DNA of 64,000 nucleotides from Ceratobasidium sp. AG-K. Lineage: Eukaryota > Basidiomycota > Agaricomycetes > Cantharellales > Ceratobasidiaceae. Under the pieces are notes generated by a model. It worked only from the letters and a program-made list of their open reading frames with translations. It ran no database searches and was not told where the DNA came from. The stretch is taken from contig JAWNGF010000007.1 of assembly GCA_037039685.1 (NCBI GenBank), positions 2,728,001-2,792,000 on the forward strand, given 5' to 3'. Made by a program: the position numbers and the translations under genes. Below are positions 33,067 through 43,019 of the stretch, piece after piece. Each line of letters opens with the position of its first letter. Position 1 is the first letter of the stretch.

Positions 33067-35067
33067 ATGTCTATTCAAGAAGATGGAGGGTCACGTCCCT
33101 CATCTGTGATATCAACAAGGAGAGGACCTAGTCGGGCAGCAAGACCCACAGGATCACTAAACGAGCAAGATATTGCACAAACTCAAGCGGGAGGTCCCGC
33201 CCGATCACGCCCCCAAAGTCAAACATCAATGCCGGGAGCTTTCGGCATTCCTGACATGACAACAGTACAAGAAGAAGAACCCACTATCACGAATAGAGAA
33301 CCAGGAGACCTCACAAATGACCCTACTCCGGCTGTAATTCATATTTCAACTGCAACTCCAGGGCCATCACGTCCCTTATGGCCGTTAGGAAACAGAAGAC
33401 AGTTCTTTTCTCCCCAACCCGAAGCCCATGGGGGTGTATCGCTTGTTCCCATCAGACCTCCCCCCACGCCACACATTCCCAATGTCCCTACAGTTCCTCA
33501 AATTGGAGGAACCGTCACCAACGCAGGACCAATTCCAGTGGCTTCCCAGCCAGTCACACCGGTGATCCCAGCACCACCATATATCCCACAAGGATACTCC
33601 GAGCAATCAGGCGCGATACAACAAGGCGCCGGAGATCCAGGGAGCTCAAGTTCAAGTTCCAGTTCTAGCGGCAGGACTGTAATCAGCAATTTAGATGACC
33701 TAGACGACCTTCTAGAAGGAAGACACAACGCTACTCTTAGGGTTATAGACGGAATGAGGGTCACTATAGATCGAAGGCTTAGTGGTCTAGAACAAGCCAC
33801 CCAGGTTCTAGCAAACAACCAGCAAATCTTTAACGACTCCATCAACACCCTACAAGGAACCCTAACAGACATTCTGAACTCGGCAAGAAATGGCGAACAT
33901 AATTCCTTTCTAGTCGGTCAAGACGTAACCCGCCTTCGAAATGAAGTTACCAACACCCAAGGACTAGTGAATAACGTACGCGAAGAACTCAACACTACCA
34001 GGCAAGCACAACTCGTGTGGAATGAGGCAGTAACACAAGGACTAGAAACCTTACGAGAAGAAGGAGCCTCCTTCACTACCAAAATTACGGAAGTGCAGCA
34101 AACCATCAACAATATGCGAGAAGAAATGGACAAAGCATCCCTGCACGGAATCCCCTCTAGGCGATCAAATTCCCCACCCCATCCAGACGCGGAATCCACC
34201 AGGATCGACGAATTAGAATTAAGAATCCAACGGCTAACCGAAAACCCAAACACCGGTAGCGGACCACGTCGTCCAAAAGTAACCCGTCCAGAAGCCTTCG
34301 ACGGAAAGAAAGGGGAAGGTGCCGAAATGTTCATCACTCAAATGGAAAGCTACTTTCTACGCCTAGGCGACCAATACACTTCCAGCGAAGAAAGGATCCG
34401 CGAAGCCCTAGCAAACTTCAAATCCGAGAACAAAGCTGCCACTCACTGGGCACAAGTACTCTTACGATCGCTCAACCAAAGGGAAAATAACCAAAACCTT
34501 GCCTCATGGGAAAGTTTCAAGGCACACTTCATGGAACAGTTCAGCGACCCCAACAAAAAAGCTAAAGCCGAATCAGATATCCGAAAATGCAAACAAAACA
34601 ACTCTGTAGCAAACTATGCCTCGGAATTCCGATATCTCCTGGTAGACGTAAATTGGGGACAGGAAGCGCTGATCAACCAATTCAAGGAAGGGTTAAAGTC
34701 TGAAGTCAAAACCGAACTAGCTCGTTTTGAACTAACCCTGATCAATGAAGATGGGACAGAACGAGAACTTTCCCTTGACAGGTGGATCTCAATCGCAATC
34801 TCTATTGACCAGAAACTGCAACAGATCAAGACCTCTACAGGGAAGAAAGCAGCCCAACCAACCGCTAGCAGACAATCCTCTACAAAGCGGCTTCCCGACG
34901 AAGTATACAAGGCAAGGATAGCAAGCAACCGCTGCCTGAAGTGCGGACAGGAAGGACATCGTTCATTCAAATGCCCATCCAAGGAATGGATAACGACAGA
35001 ACCTAGCGTTAAAGGAAGAGAGGCAACAATTGTAGAGGACTCGGGAAAAGAAGGGGTCTCCCTCTAA
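33067..35067 (+). CDS. gag: retrotransposon Gag (capsid-nucleocapsid)
   Basis: 666 residues from ATG at 33067. N-terminal ~210 residues are disordered (Pro/Ser-rich, with a Ser run near residue 200); a coiled-coil region follows at ~215-380 (LEQATQVLANNQQIF...); a retrotransposon Gag domain comes next (RPEAFDGKKGEGAEMFITQM, WESFKAHFMEQFSDPNKK). A CCHC zinc knuckle CLKCGQEGHRSFKC lies near residue 622 (C-x2-C-x4-H-x4-C). It forms the particle shell and packages RNA. The stop TAA is at 35065; a -1 slip site 16 nt upstream gives access to pol. Confidence 0.95.
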   Translation: MSIQEDGGSRPSSVISTRRGPSRAARPTGSLNEQDIAQTQAGGPARSRPQSQTSMPGAFGIPDMTTVQEEEPTITNREPGDLTNDPTPAVIHISTATPGPSRPLWPLGNRRQFFSPQPEAHGGVSLVPIRPPPTPHIPNVPTVPQIGGTVTNAGPIPVASQPVTPVIPAPPYIPQGYSEQSGAIQQGAGDPGSSSSSSSSSGRTVISNLDDLDDLLEGRHNATLRVIDGMRVTIDRRLSGLEQATQVLANNQQIFNDSINTLQGTLTDILNSARNGEHNSFLVGQDVTRLRNEVTNTQGLVNNVREELNTTRQAQLVWNEAVTQGLETLREEGASFTTKITEVQQTINNMREEMDKASLHGIPSRRSNSPPHPDAESTRIDELELRIQRLTENPNTGSGPRRPKVTRPEAFDGKKGEGAEMFITQMESYFLRLGDQYTSSEERIREALANFKSENKAATHWAQVLLRSLNQRENNQNLASWESFKAHFMEQFSDPNKKAKAESDIRKCKQNNSVANYASEFRYLLVDVNWGQEALINQFKEGLKSEVKTELARFELTLINEDGTERELSLDRWISIAISIDQKLQQIKTSTGKKAAQPTASRQSSTKRLPDEVYKARIASNRCLKCGQEGHRSFKCPSKEWITTEPSVKGREATIVEDSGKEGVSL

Positions 35068-35084
35068 CTGTGTGTGGAGAGACC
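35043..35084 (+). promoter_or_regulatory. programmed -1 ribosomal frameshift signal (gag-pol)
   Basis: Slippery heptamer G GGA AAA (35043-35049) is in the right gag phase (TCG GGA AAA). After a 5-nt spacer, GGTCTC (35055-35060) can pair with GAGACC (35079-35084), extendable by two G-C pairs around a bulged A. Slipping -1 enters the pol frame, open from 35049 without a stop before VCGETEKP. Predicted from sequence only. Confidence 0.65.
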
Positions 35085-38000
35085 GAAAAACCAGCAACGG
35101 AAACAATGTACTTTAGAGCGACAAATGAATCTACCATTGTCTACACGAACGTTGCTGGAATCACAGAACCTATCCCAACCCTCATCGATTCTGGAGCATC
35201 AAAAAACTTCTTGGACATCTCGTGGGCTCGATCCAACAACATTCCACTCATGGAACTCTCCACTCCTAGAAGAGTAATTGGTATCCAGGGGAAAGAACTC
35301 TCTCACCAAATACGTTTCAAAGCAAGGCTGAAACTAGAAGTAGAGGGAAGAACCTTCAAGCAAATCTTCTTCGCTATGCCCACTGGAGAAACTAAACTTA
35401 TCCTAGGATTGGAATGGTTAGAGGAATCAAACCCTGTCATCGATTGGAAAACAAAGCACATATCATGGCGAACAGAAGCCATTCAAGCAAGGACAGCCTC
35501 AATAGACGACCTGCCCGAAGAATTCAAGGAATTTGCCGATGTCTTCAGCGAAGAAAAATTCAAGAGAATCCCAGATCATCGCCCTTACGACTGTGCCATC
35601 GACTTCAAAGAAGGAGCTGAACTTCCGAAACCAGCCAGACCTATTCCACTCTCTCCAGCAGAGTCGATTGCGCTGAGAGAATACTTGGATGAGGAAATCG
35701 CAGCGGGGAAAATCCGACCAAGCAAATCGCCCATTGCTTCACCTTGCTTCTTTGTCAAAAAACCGATCGATCCAAAAAACCCAGGGGCGGTCCGCCAATT
35801 ACGACTTGTCCAAGATCTTAGAGGAGTAAACGCCATCACAAAAGACGACAGATTCCCAATGCCCCTAATGGAAGATCTCTTGGATAAAATCAAAGACGCA
35901 AAAATTTTCTCCAAGATCGATTTGCGCATGGGTTTCAACAATATCAGAATCAGGGAAGGAGACGAATGGAAGACAGCCTTCAGAACAAAGGAAGGACTGT
36001 TCGAATACGTTGTCATGCCCTTTGGACTAAAGAACGCGCCCGCCATATTCCAAAGATATATGAACCACATCTTCCATGATCTCATTGACGTATGTGTCAT
36101 AGTATATATCGACGACATCCTAGTCTTCTCTAAGGACAGAAGTCAACATACCGTGGATGTCAGGAAGGTGCTAAAAATCCTACTGGAAGAAAACCTTTTC
36201 GCAAAGCTTCCAAAATGCGAATTCTTTGTCACAAAATTGACATATACTGGACTTGGAATCAGCGATTCGGGCATCTCAATGGAGGAAGAAAAGGTCAAGG
36301 CAATAAAGGAGTGGAAGGAACCGAGAACTGTCAAACAGGTCCAAGCATTCCTAGGATTCGCAAATTTCTACCGAAGATTTGTTCCGAATTTCAGCCAATT
36401 AGCTAAACCCCTCACGTCCCTAACAAGAAAGGAGAACAAATGGGAATGGGGAAGCGATCAACAGGAAGCATTTGAAGCCCTGAAGACGGAAATCAGCAAG
36501 GAGCCTACACTACGCCATCCAAACCCGGACAAACCCTTCTTCTTGGAGACAGACGCAAGCGGAGTAGCAATGGGAGCAATCCTGTCGCAAAGGCAGGATG
36601 ATGGCTACCTACACCCTATCGCTTTTCTTTCAAAATCTTTCAATGAGGCTCAGCTCAACTACGACGTACACGATAAAGAACTTATGGCCATCATAGAATC
36701 TTTAACACATTGGAGGCTATACCTTGAAGGAACAACGGACCCTATCACCATCTACACCGACCATAGGAACCTACAATTCTGGAAAGAAGCGAGAACGTTT
36801 AACCGTCGACACGCAAGATGGCATCAATTGCTGGCTTCTTACAACTTTGACATCATTTATCGCCCTGGAATCCTGTCATCAAAACCTGACCTTTTGTCAA
36901 GACGGTCAGATCACGAGGATATCCCGACGCCTGAACAAATCATGATATCTGCCGAAAAATTCAAGGGATTTATGGGACAAGTTGACACAAACATCATTGA
37001 AACTATCAAGGAGGCTCAGGAAACAGATGAAGGACTGACACGAATCAAAGAAATCTGCAAATCAAGGGAAACGCTACCAAAGACCCTACAACACAGCGCA
37101 AAGGACTATGATTTCAAGGAAGGACTATTATGGTTCAGGGGGAGGATCTACGTGCCGGAGGATAAGGAATCCAGACTAGCCGTCATGCGAACTCATCACG
37201 ACTCAAAGATTGCAGGACATCAAGGACAGGCTAGAACTCTGGAACTAATATCAAGAAGATACTTCTGGCCAGGAATGAAGCAAAGCATAAACAGATACGT
37301 GGAATCATGCGAGACCTGCCAACGGACAAAGGGATCGAAGTCCATAGTCCCGATTAAACCTCTGGAAATTCCAAGAGGACCGTGGGAAGATATAGCATTC
37401 GACTTCGTGGTGAAATTGCCAAAATCCAGGGGGTCAGATAGCATCTTAGTAGTGGTGGACCGATTCTCAAGAATGGCGCACTTCATACCCTGCAAAGAAT
37501 CCCACACGGCAAGCGACCTTGCAAATCTCTTCATCACAAATGTTTGGAAATTGCACGGTTTTCCAAAAAGCACAATCTCAGACCGAGGGACTACTTTCAA
37601 TTCCAAACTTATGAAAGCCATTTATGAGAAGATTGGAACTAGCCCAGGTTTCAGTACTGCCTACCACCCCCAAACAGATGGAATAACGGAAAGGATAAAT
37701 CAATGGATGGAAGGCTGGCTACGATCTTTTGTCAACTACCGACAGGATGACTGGGCGGACTTGTTGCCTATTGCGGAATTCAGCTATAATCTACAGAAGC
37801 ACCGCGTAACGGGTAGTTCCCCTTTCGAAATTGTCTACGGAAGAGAACCACTGTGGAACATCTCAACAGAGGAATCAGCAGTTCCAGAAGCAAACAACAT
37901 CACAGGGAAATGGCGTAAAATCCGGGACGAAGCTATTGCATCAATGGAAACCCAAAGGCTCCCAGAAGAAGAACCGAAGAACAAGTACCAAGAGGGAGAT

Positions 38001-38984
38001 CTAGTTTGGCTGCTGGGAAAGAACATTCAAACAAAGAGACCATCAAAGAAACTGGACAACAAAAAGCACGGGCCGTTCGTCGTGAAGCGACAGATAGGGT
38101 CACACGCTTATGAGCTCGATTTGCCGGCAACAATGAGGGTACACCCTGTTTTCCACATCGACTTGCTGAGCCCTTACAAGGGAGACACTGAGTTCAGCCG
38201 TAACCAACCCCGACCGCCGCCGATCATAACAGAAGAAGGAGAGGAAGAATATGAAGTAGATAAGATTTTGGACTGGAAGGAGACAAAGGACGGCCTGTTT
38301 TACAGGGTCAGATGGAAGGGTTATGGAAGTGAAGAAGACACAGAACAAAGGGCGGAAGATTTTGGCCACCTTTCAAAGATCATCAAGGACCTTCTACGCC
38401 GACACCCCGAGGCTCCCACGCCATCTAACTACGCTCCAGGGAGGATAAAAGGCAGAGGCAGCGAAACCAGTAGTGTCACTTGCAAAACTTGCTACTACTC
38501 CAAGACATTCCACCAACTCCACGCTTTAAATCTTTTTTGTCCTCTACAATGCCTGCCGTCACCCGTTCCACCATTGCCAACAACCTCATCCGCGTCCTCG
38601 AAGGACCGGCCTTTGCCACGGCAAGAATCCTCGACTCCGGAGCTGCCCTCTATGTCTTTAAGAGGTCGCAACAAAGCTCTGGAAGAATGCACTTCAGGGC
38701 CTCGGACGATATCCTCCACTCAGACCTGGGGGAATTCCAGTGGGTTGGAAAAAAGTGGCCGACGCGCATGCAGCTCCTACGAAAGGACATATTCGTCTGT
38801 CGAGGGTGTGCCGCTTTCCAGGTCTCGGAGGTCGTCCTCCTCTCCACCCATATGCTTGGAGTGGTCGAATGGGGACAAGAAGGGGCGTACTCCAGCGAGT
38901 GGGTACCAGGTTACGACGGAAGACAGCCAACGCTCCGACCTAGATGGAACGATGCCTGGGACGCCAACTACGAGAAGGACCTGA
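35049..38984 (+). CDS. pol: retrotransposon Pol: PR-RT-RNaseH-IN-chromodomain
   Basis: About 1300 codons in the -1 frame relative to gag; the start is by frameshift, since the first usable codons follow the gag overlap. Aspartic protease IPTLIDSGASKNFLD (~35175). Reverse transcriptase LVQDLRGVNAI, FSKIDLRMGFN, PFGLKNAPAIFQRYM and VIVYIDDILVFSK (catalytic YIDD). RNase H FFLETDASGVAMGAIL and TIYTDHRNL. Integrase HHCC zinc finger (HHDSKIAGHQG...CETCQRTKG) and D,D,E core (IAFDFVVKLP, TISDRGTTFNS, HPQTDGITERIN). Chromodomain YEVDKILDWKETKDGLFYRV near 38250. Residues after RRHPEAP (~38400) are low-complexity and overlap ORF3 in another frame, so the true functional end may be near 38440. Copies RNA to DNA and inserts it; the chromodomain probably steers insertion to marked chromatin. 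Confidence 0.95.
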   Translation, partial: RRGLPLTVCGETEKPATETMYFRATNESTIVYTNVAGITEPIPTLIDSGASKNFLDISWARSNNIPLMELSTPRRVIGIQGKELSHQIRFKARLKLEVEGRTFKQIFFAMPTGETKLILGLEWLEESNPVIDWKTKHISWRTEAIQARTASIDDLPEEFKEFADVFSEEKFKRIPDHRPYDCAIDFKEGAELPKPARPIPLSPAESIALREYLDEEIAAGKIRPSKSPIASPCFFVKKPIDPKNPGAVRQLRLVQDLRGVNAITKDDRFPMPLMEDLLDKIKDAKIFSKIDLRMGFNNIRIREGDEWKTAFRTKEGLFEYVVMPFGLKNAPAIFQRYMNHIFHDLIDVCVIVYIDDILVFSKDRSQHTVDVRKVLKILLEENLFAKLPKCEFFVTKLTYTGLGISDSGISMEEEKVKAIKEWKEPRTVKQVQAFLGFANFYRRFVPNFSQLAKPLTSLTRKENKWEWGSDQQEAFEALKTEISKEPTLRHPNPDKPFFLETDASGVAMGAILSQRQDDGYLHPIAFLSKSFNEAQLNYDVHDKELMAIIESLTHWRLYLEGTTDPITIYTDHRNLQFWKEARTFNRRHARWHQLLASYNFDIIYRPGILSSKPDLLSRRSDHEDIPTPEQIMISAEKFKGFMGQVDTNIIETIKEAQETDEGLTRIKEICKSRETLPKTLQHSAKDYDFKEGLLWFRGRIYVPEDKESRLAVMRTHHDSKIAGHQGQARTLELISRRYFWPGMKQSINRYVESCETCQRTKGSKSIVPIKPLEIPRGPWEDIAFDFVVKLPKSRGSDSILVVVDRFSRMAHFIPCKESHTASDLANLFITNVWKLHGFPKSTISDRGTTFNSKLMKAIYEKIGTSPGFSTAYHPQTDGITERINQWMEGWLRSFVNYRQDDWADLLPIAEFSYNLQKHRVTGSSPFEIVYGREPLWNISTEESAVPEANNITGKWRKIRDEAIASMETQRLPEEEPKNKYQEGDLVWLLGKNIQTKRPSKKLDNKKHGPFVVKRQIGSHAYELDLPATMRVHPVFHIDLLSPYKGDTEFSRNQPRPPPIITEEGEEEYEVDKILDWKETKDGLFYRVRWKGYGSEEDTEQRAEDFGHLSKIIKDLLRRHPEAPTPSNYAPGRIKGRGSETSSVTCKTCYYSKTFHQLHALNLFCPLQCLPSPVPPLPTTSSASSKDRPLPRQESSTPELPSMSLRGRNKALEECTSGPRTISSTQTWGNSSGLEKSGRRACSSYERTYSSVEGVPLSRSRRSSSSPPICLEWSNGDKKGRTPASGYQVTTEDSQRSDLDGTMPGTPTTRRT

Positions 38985-39313
38985 GCAACTGGAGGATGGA
39001 GAGAGGCAGATACCAGAAGGAAAAAATCGAATGGGAGCCCTACTGGTGGAGGAAGGAGGAGACCGACGTGTCGGCATGGAAGGAGGCAGAGCCCGATGTG
39101 CGACAATGGGATGCGGAGTTTGTGGAAGTTCAGGAGAGGGTTTTGGACTGGTCCAAGGCGGACTGGACGAGGGAAGAAACGTGGGAGGAATGGGAGAAGT
39201 TCTCGGACGAACCGGGAAATACCGTTTTTAATCCCATCGACCTGACCTTGGAGGAGGAGGAGGGGTTGGAGGAATACATGCTGAAGAAGGAAAAGGACTG
39301 TGCGGTACAGTAG
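38549..39313 (+). CDS. third ORF of the chromovirus, function unknown
   Basis: 254 residues from ATG at 38549 (MPAVTRSTIANNLIRVLEG), in a different frame from Pol and overlapping its tail by 436 nt. The frame is open further upstream to 38480. The first half is mixed (FVCRGCAAFQVSEVVLLSTHML). The second half is Trp- and Glu/Asp-rich, with repeated charged-Trp spacing (NDAWDANYEKDLSNW, EIEW/EPYWW, VLDWSKADWT) and an acidic end (LTLEEEEGLEEYML). No transmembrane helix, so not envelope-like. Most Ty3/Gypsy elements lack such an ORF; a host-derived or accessory role is possible. Confidence 0.65.
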   Translation: MPAVTRSTIANNLIRVLEGPAFATARILDSGAALYVFKRSQQSSGRMHFRASDDILHSDLGEFQWVGKKWPTRMQLLRKDIFVCRGCAAFQVSEVVLLSTHMLGVVEWGQEGAYSSEWVPGYDGRQPTLRPRWNDAWDANYEKDLSNWRMERGRYQKEKIEWEPYWWRKEETDVSAWKEAEPDVRQWDAEFVEVQERVLDWSKADWTREETWEEWEKFSDEPGNTVFNPIDLTLEEEEGLEEYMLKKEKDCAVQ

Positions 39314-39342
39314 GTCCGTTCAGGTCCCCCAAACGGACTCTT

Positions 39343-39350
39343 AGGGGGGA
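39343..39350 (+). other. polypurine tract
   Basis: AGGGGGGA, 4 nt (gtaa) before the 3' LTR, in the expected position for plus-strand priming. Confidence 0.8.
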
Positions 39351-39354
39351 GTAA

Positions 39355-39810
39355 TGTCGTGAGCTAGCTCACTCCATCGGACTCGCCTGTAGTCTCGCCC
39401 GCCTGCTCCCGTCTCTTGTGTTGTGTTTCCGTTTCTGTTTGCCGCGTTGCCACCTTCTTGTGGTTATGTGTTACACTGTGTAACGCGGCTGTGCTTTGTA
39501 CGAGTCATGTCTGTTCATACAGCATGACTCACATGGACACTCCTGTTTGGCTTGTATGTATGACTCGTATGGCTGCGTCTTGTATGACTCAGTCTCTTTC
39601 TGAATATATATAGAGGACCAACAAGCCTGGTAACCCCAGCTTGTTTTGTCTCGTCAAAACATCCCCTTTGAGTGACACTTTGAACCACCCCTACCCTCAA
39701 GAGCCTACAGACGCTTAAGTGTGTTGCGGTTCGAGAGGTCACTTAGGTCTCAGTGCCGTCCACTCTCTGTCGCGGCTTGTCTCATAGCCAACAAGAAGAA
39801 GCTTACGACA
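39355..39810 (+). repeat. 3' LTR
   Basis: 456 bp, with no difference from the 5' LTR found by eye; the same small ORFs (65 and 75 codons) occur in both as a consequence. Confidence 0.97.
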
Positions 39811-40616
39811 GAATAACCCTGGCATTAAATCATCGGATTTAGGGTGAACAAACAGTGATGCCAAAAATAGTAGGATTAGTGTGGGGGTATATGCCGGCGT
39901 TTGGTATAGTGTTAGGTCCAAGGGTTTGAGGCATGAATTGTGAGCACGGAGTACTATCCTACAATCTTCTGCATTGACAGACTGAGACTTCCAACGTGCC
40001 ATTATTTGCGCAATGTCGTTGTGAATTAGTACAAGCGTGTGCTGCTCGTTTTTGATAGCAAAAAAGAAGCATCTCCATTGTATCTCACGTAATGGCACAA
40101 GGATGTAATCAGCAGTCCCATCAGCTCACCTGGCACCAGCACTAATGAAACCGTTAGCTCAATGCGCCGTTTCGCGTTTCACAACACTTCACATACCAAT
40201 CCAGACGTCAGCATTGCCATAGTAAGAACAGTATCCTTGGCATTCCAAGCCAAAACATTGTTTCCAAGGCCTGAGAGAAATCTTTATGATCCTCCCAGAG
40301 TATGTCTAAGAGCGATGAGGCCTTGGCGGCTGAAACAAGCGTCTCTTGAGGTGCACAGTGGTCTGGACGAACCCAGCCAAGGATATAGTCGGGGAGACCC
40401 TCCCAATTTTTTTTGACTGCCATTAAGAGTTCAATGGATTGACCGATCCGGGCTGGACATACGAGTAGCAGACGGGGGTCTAGCTGTGAAGTGAGCTCAA
40501 GTAGGGCTTTCAGAGTCGATAAGCAGACACCGTCGCTAAATAGCTCCTGATCTAAGTCATCTAGTTGCTTTGCTAGTTTGTCGGGGTCGCCAAAGGCCAG
40601 AATGTCGTATTCGGGG
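39811..40616 (-). pseudogene. unnamed family X, copy 2, interrupted by the chromovirus
   Basis: On -, an exon from about 40616 reads EYDILAFGDPDKLAKQL...DGVCLSTLKALLELT, then NWEGLPDYILGW, LLDILWEDHKDFSQ, MFWLGMPRILFLLWQC and a TGA where copy 1 has TGG (Trp). After a GTATGT intron it continues with PLDLTLYQTPAYTPTL and HPKSDDLMPGLF, where the retroelement's right target duplication (39811-39815) begins. The rest is at 32433-32581. There are therefore two independent lesions: a premature stop and a 7.2-kb insertion. The 5' exons upstream of 40616 were not found. Function unknown. Confidence 0.65.
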
Positions 40617-43019
40617 CTAGGAGAGGAATCTCTGGATGTCTGACGGGCAGCTGTGGACCTCTAGGCTACCTCCCCAGCCTTGGTCGCGCTTGTCAAGATT
40701 AGGAGATCGTGACATCAAGTATTGGGTAATAATGAGGCGTAGAGGGTTGGTGGCTTCGTTATCTTGGTCAATAGATCACGTGCTGGTAGTGTGGTCAATG
40801 ATTAGGGACTAAAACGGTAGATCCGGAAGGCTGCGCGGTGATAACCGTGGTTATAAGGTGGAAACGGTACAAACGGAAACTCCACGTGACAATTTAACCA
40901 CGCAGCATTGTTGCGGTAAGAATACACGGTTAAACCACGGTTATTCTGTATATTCCGATCCCTAGCCTATGTACATTTGAATTACATGTGTCGTTCAAGT
41001 ATCGCCGCCACATCCTTCAAACCCGGTAGTAGAGGGGTACCATACCAGGACCATATTGCCATCTGGGCTTGAAAAGGCCGAATCGGCATATTGTGCTGGA
41101 GGTGATTGATCTGAAGTCTCCCGCTAGAGAATGCGTGCTCTGTGTCGATGGAGGAAGCTGTAATGCCTGGTTAGTAGTAGAATAAGCACAGATAATTAAG
41201 CTAATATACACTCAACCTCCATGATTGACGAGCAGCATCTAAAAGGTAACAGTGACATGTTAGATTGGATTATCACCCATCAAAGAATAGAAACACGCAC
41301 CTAAGATTTGCCTATCCGAGTAATCCCACACCTCGAAATCGGACAATGCATTAAGGCCTTTGCGACGTTTAGCCCGTGGCTGAACAGGGGGCAGGATGGC
41401 TGATTCGAATGGGAGGCATGTTGATAATGTTCGATTCTCCTCAAAAAATGGCTTTAAATACAAGCGAAAAAAGTTTAGATTCAAGCGGTGTGCCTAAGTG
41501 AAACTACTGTGCACATATGCACTTGGCATATATGCGTCAGAATGACGTATGGATCTCACGTGTGCTGCTGGCCATGATGCGTGGTACACCGTCATTGTAA
41601 GTGGTATTCTCCGCGGAGATGAGTCGTTCCGCGACAATCTTGTGACTCGACCGCGGTGATTACATAATACCCACCGGTTAATTGCTGTTCGGAAAACCGT
41701 GGTAGAACCGGTGCACCACTATCCATTTTGGTCCCTAGGTCAATGCTCAAGAAGCAATGGGAAGTAATCTTCCAGGTATAAGTCTAGTCTAGGAACGAGA
41801 CAAGGCAAGGAGGCCAGATAAATATAATATCATGTTCCATCAGCATGATCTCGATGGAAAAGGTGCCATATAAGTCGAAAGGATTGTGTAGGGGATAAAC
41901 ATCGTATGTAGAGGTAGACGTGACTCAAACTATGGCTATATGCGGTTCAATACTGGCACATGCAAAGACTCGTTGGGGGATTTGAAGTTATCGTCTCCCC
42001 AGCCGCTGTTTACATCTCAGGCAGGTTTCCCCTTGAATTAATGTACATACGGGTACATGTCCAGCACAGCGATTGAGAGGCACACATGCCTGCGACTCCT
42101 GCAAACAGTCGTTTTCCGAGGAGTCTTCAGGCCGCCCAGATGAGAACATAAACGGTATGTGTATTAATAGTACTTATGGTGGCGCACAGGACGCGTGATA
42201 AGCCCAGAATAGAGCAAAATACAGGGAAAAGCCAGATGCGGAAACAGCGAGCAAGCACAGAACGAGAAAAGCGTACACAGAATATTGAACATATGACAGA
42301 CGGGGATTGGAGAAAGAAATTGGAGACGAGGGCACAGGAAGGATATAAGAATGTGTTCGCGAAGGTGACGGGGTTACATGAAGAGGGCAGTGAAAAGGCG
42401 TCAAAGCATAAAACGAGTCATAGAAAGGGCTGAGTGACGAAAGAGTTCGGAAAGATAGAAGAAACCAATACGAGGACCGACGACTGTACTGTTGGCGATC
42501 TACAGCGGGCACTCAGGCACCACTGCGACAGGTGGCAGAGACCTGAGCATATGCTCGGGCCGTACCGCGAACCACACTAGGACCGCATCGCGACTCCTTC
42601 TGTAAACATAGGTACTAGACTCACACACCCCCGCCGTGCTGGGGCCGGCAGCACGGTTGGCCCGAGTGTGGTGAGCTTCGTACGTACGCATATAGTCAGA
42701 GCCGGCCAGCTAAGCCAGGTGGTCGCATCTCGTCTCGCGCGCAAGCTTGTAGGGAAGGTGGGTGGAAGCACGCTCAGAGAAAGTTGGTCGTCGCCTAGTC
42801 GCCGTCCTCGCATCCATAACGTATCCGTCTTGTCCAATCTCGGTCGCCGCCCGTTCGATCCTGTGACCCCTCTTCATTGCCCCCCCAACGTACCCGGAAT
42901 CCTTTCTGATCACTATCCTACCCTTCTGCCCCTCCCCATCCTTGGCCTTTGGAATTATCCAATCGAAACAATCCCTTTCATGCGGTTGCGACGATTCAGA
43001 TTTTTGCGTTGATTCTTGT
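40617..43019. other. long intergenic stretch, no gene supported
   Basis: May hold 5' exons of family X copy 2. A 74-codon - frame at 41260-41484 (LPPVQPRAKRRKGLNALSDF) looks protein-like and could be an exon. Overlapping ORFs on both strands at 42174-42512 have no motif. An inverted 13-bp repeat (ataaccgtggtt / aaccacggttat) flanks ~80 bp at 40850-40945. Confidence 0.4.

Larger units (their letters stand above)
32582..39810 (+). mobile_element. complete Ty3/Gypsy chromovirus LTR retrotransposon
   Basis: This 7229-bp element is bounded by two 456-bp LTRs in which I find no difference, flanked by GAATA on both sides (32577-32581, 39811-39815). Order: LTR, primer site, Gag with zinc knuckle, Pol (protease, RT, RNase H, integrase, chromodomain), an extra ORF, polypurine tract, LTR. 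RT-RNaseH-IN order and the chromodomain place it in the chromovirus branch of Ty3/Gypsy. No disabling mutation was seen in the large ORFs. Identical LTRs imply a very recent insertion, and it appears competent. It sits in the C-terminal coding region of family X copy 2, in the opposite orientation. Confidence 0.97.

Noticed and set aside
38440..38984. Pol C-terminal tail as a domain
   Set aside because: Low-complexity Ser/Pro/Arg sequence overlapping ORF3 in another frame; no recognisable fold.
38549..39313. Envelope-like protein in the third ORF
   Set aside because: No signal peptide or transmembrane helix; charged, Trp-rich soluble composition.
42174..42512. Opposed ORFs of 112 (-) and 85 (+) codons
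   Set aside because: Mirror-image frames without motif or splice support; typical shadow pair.
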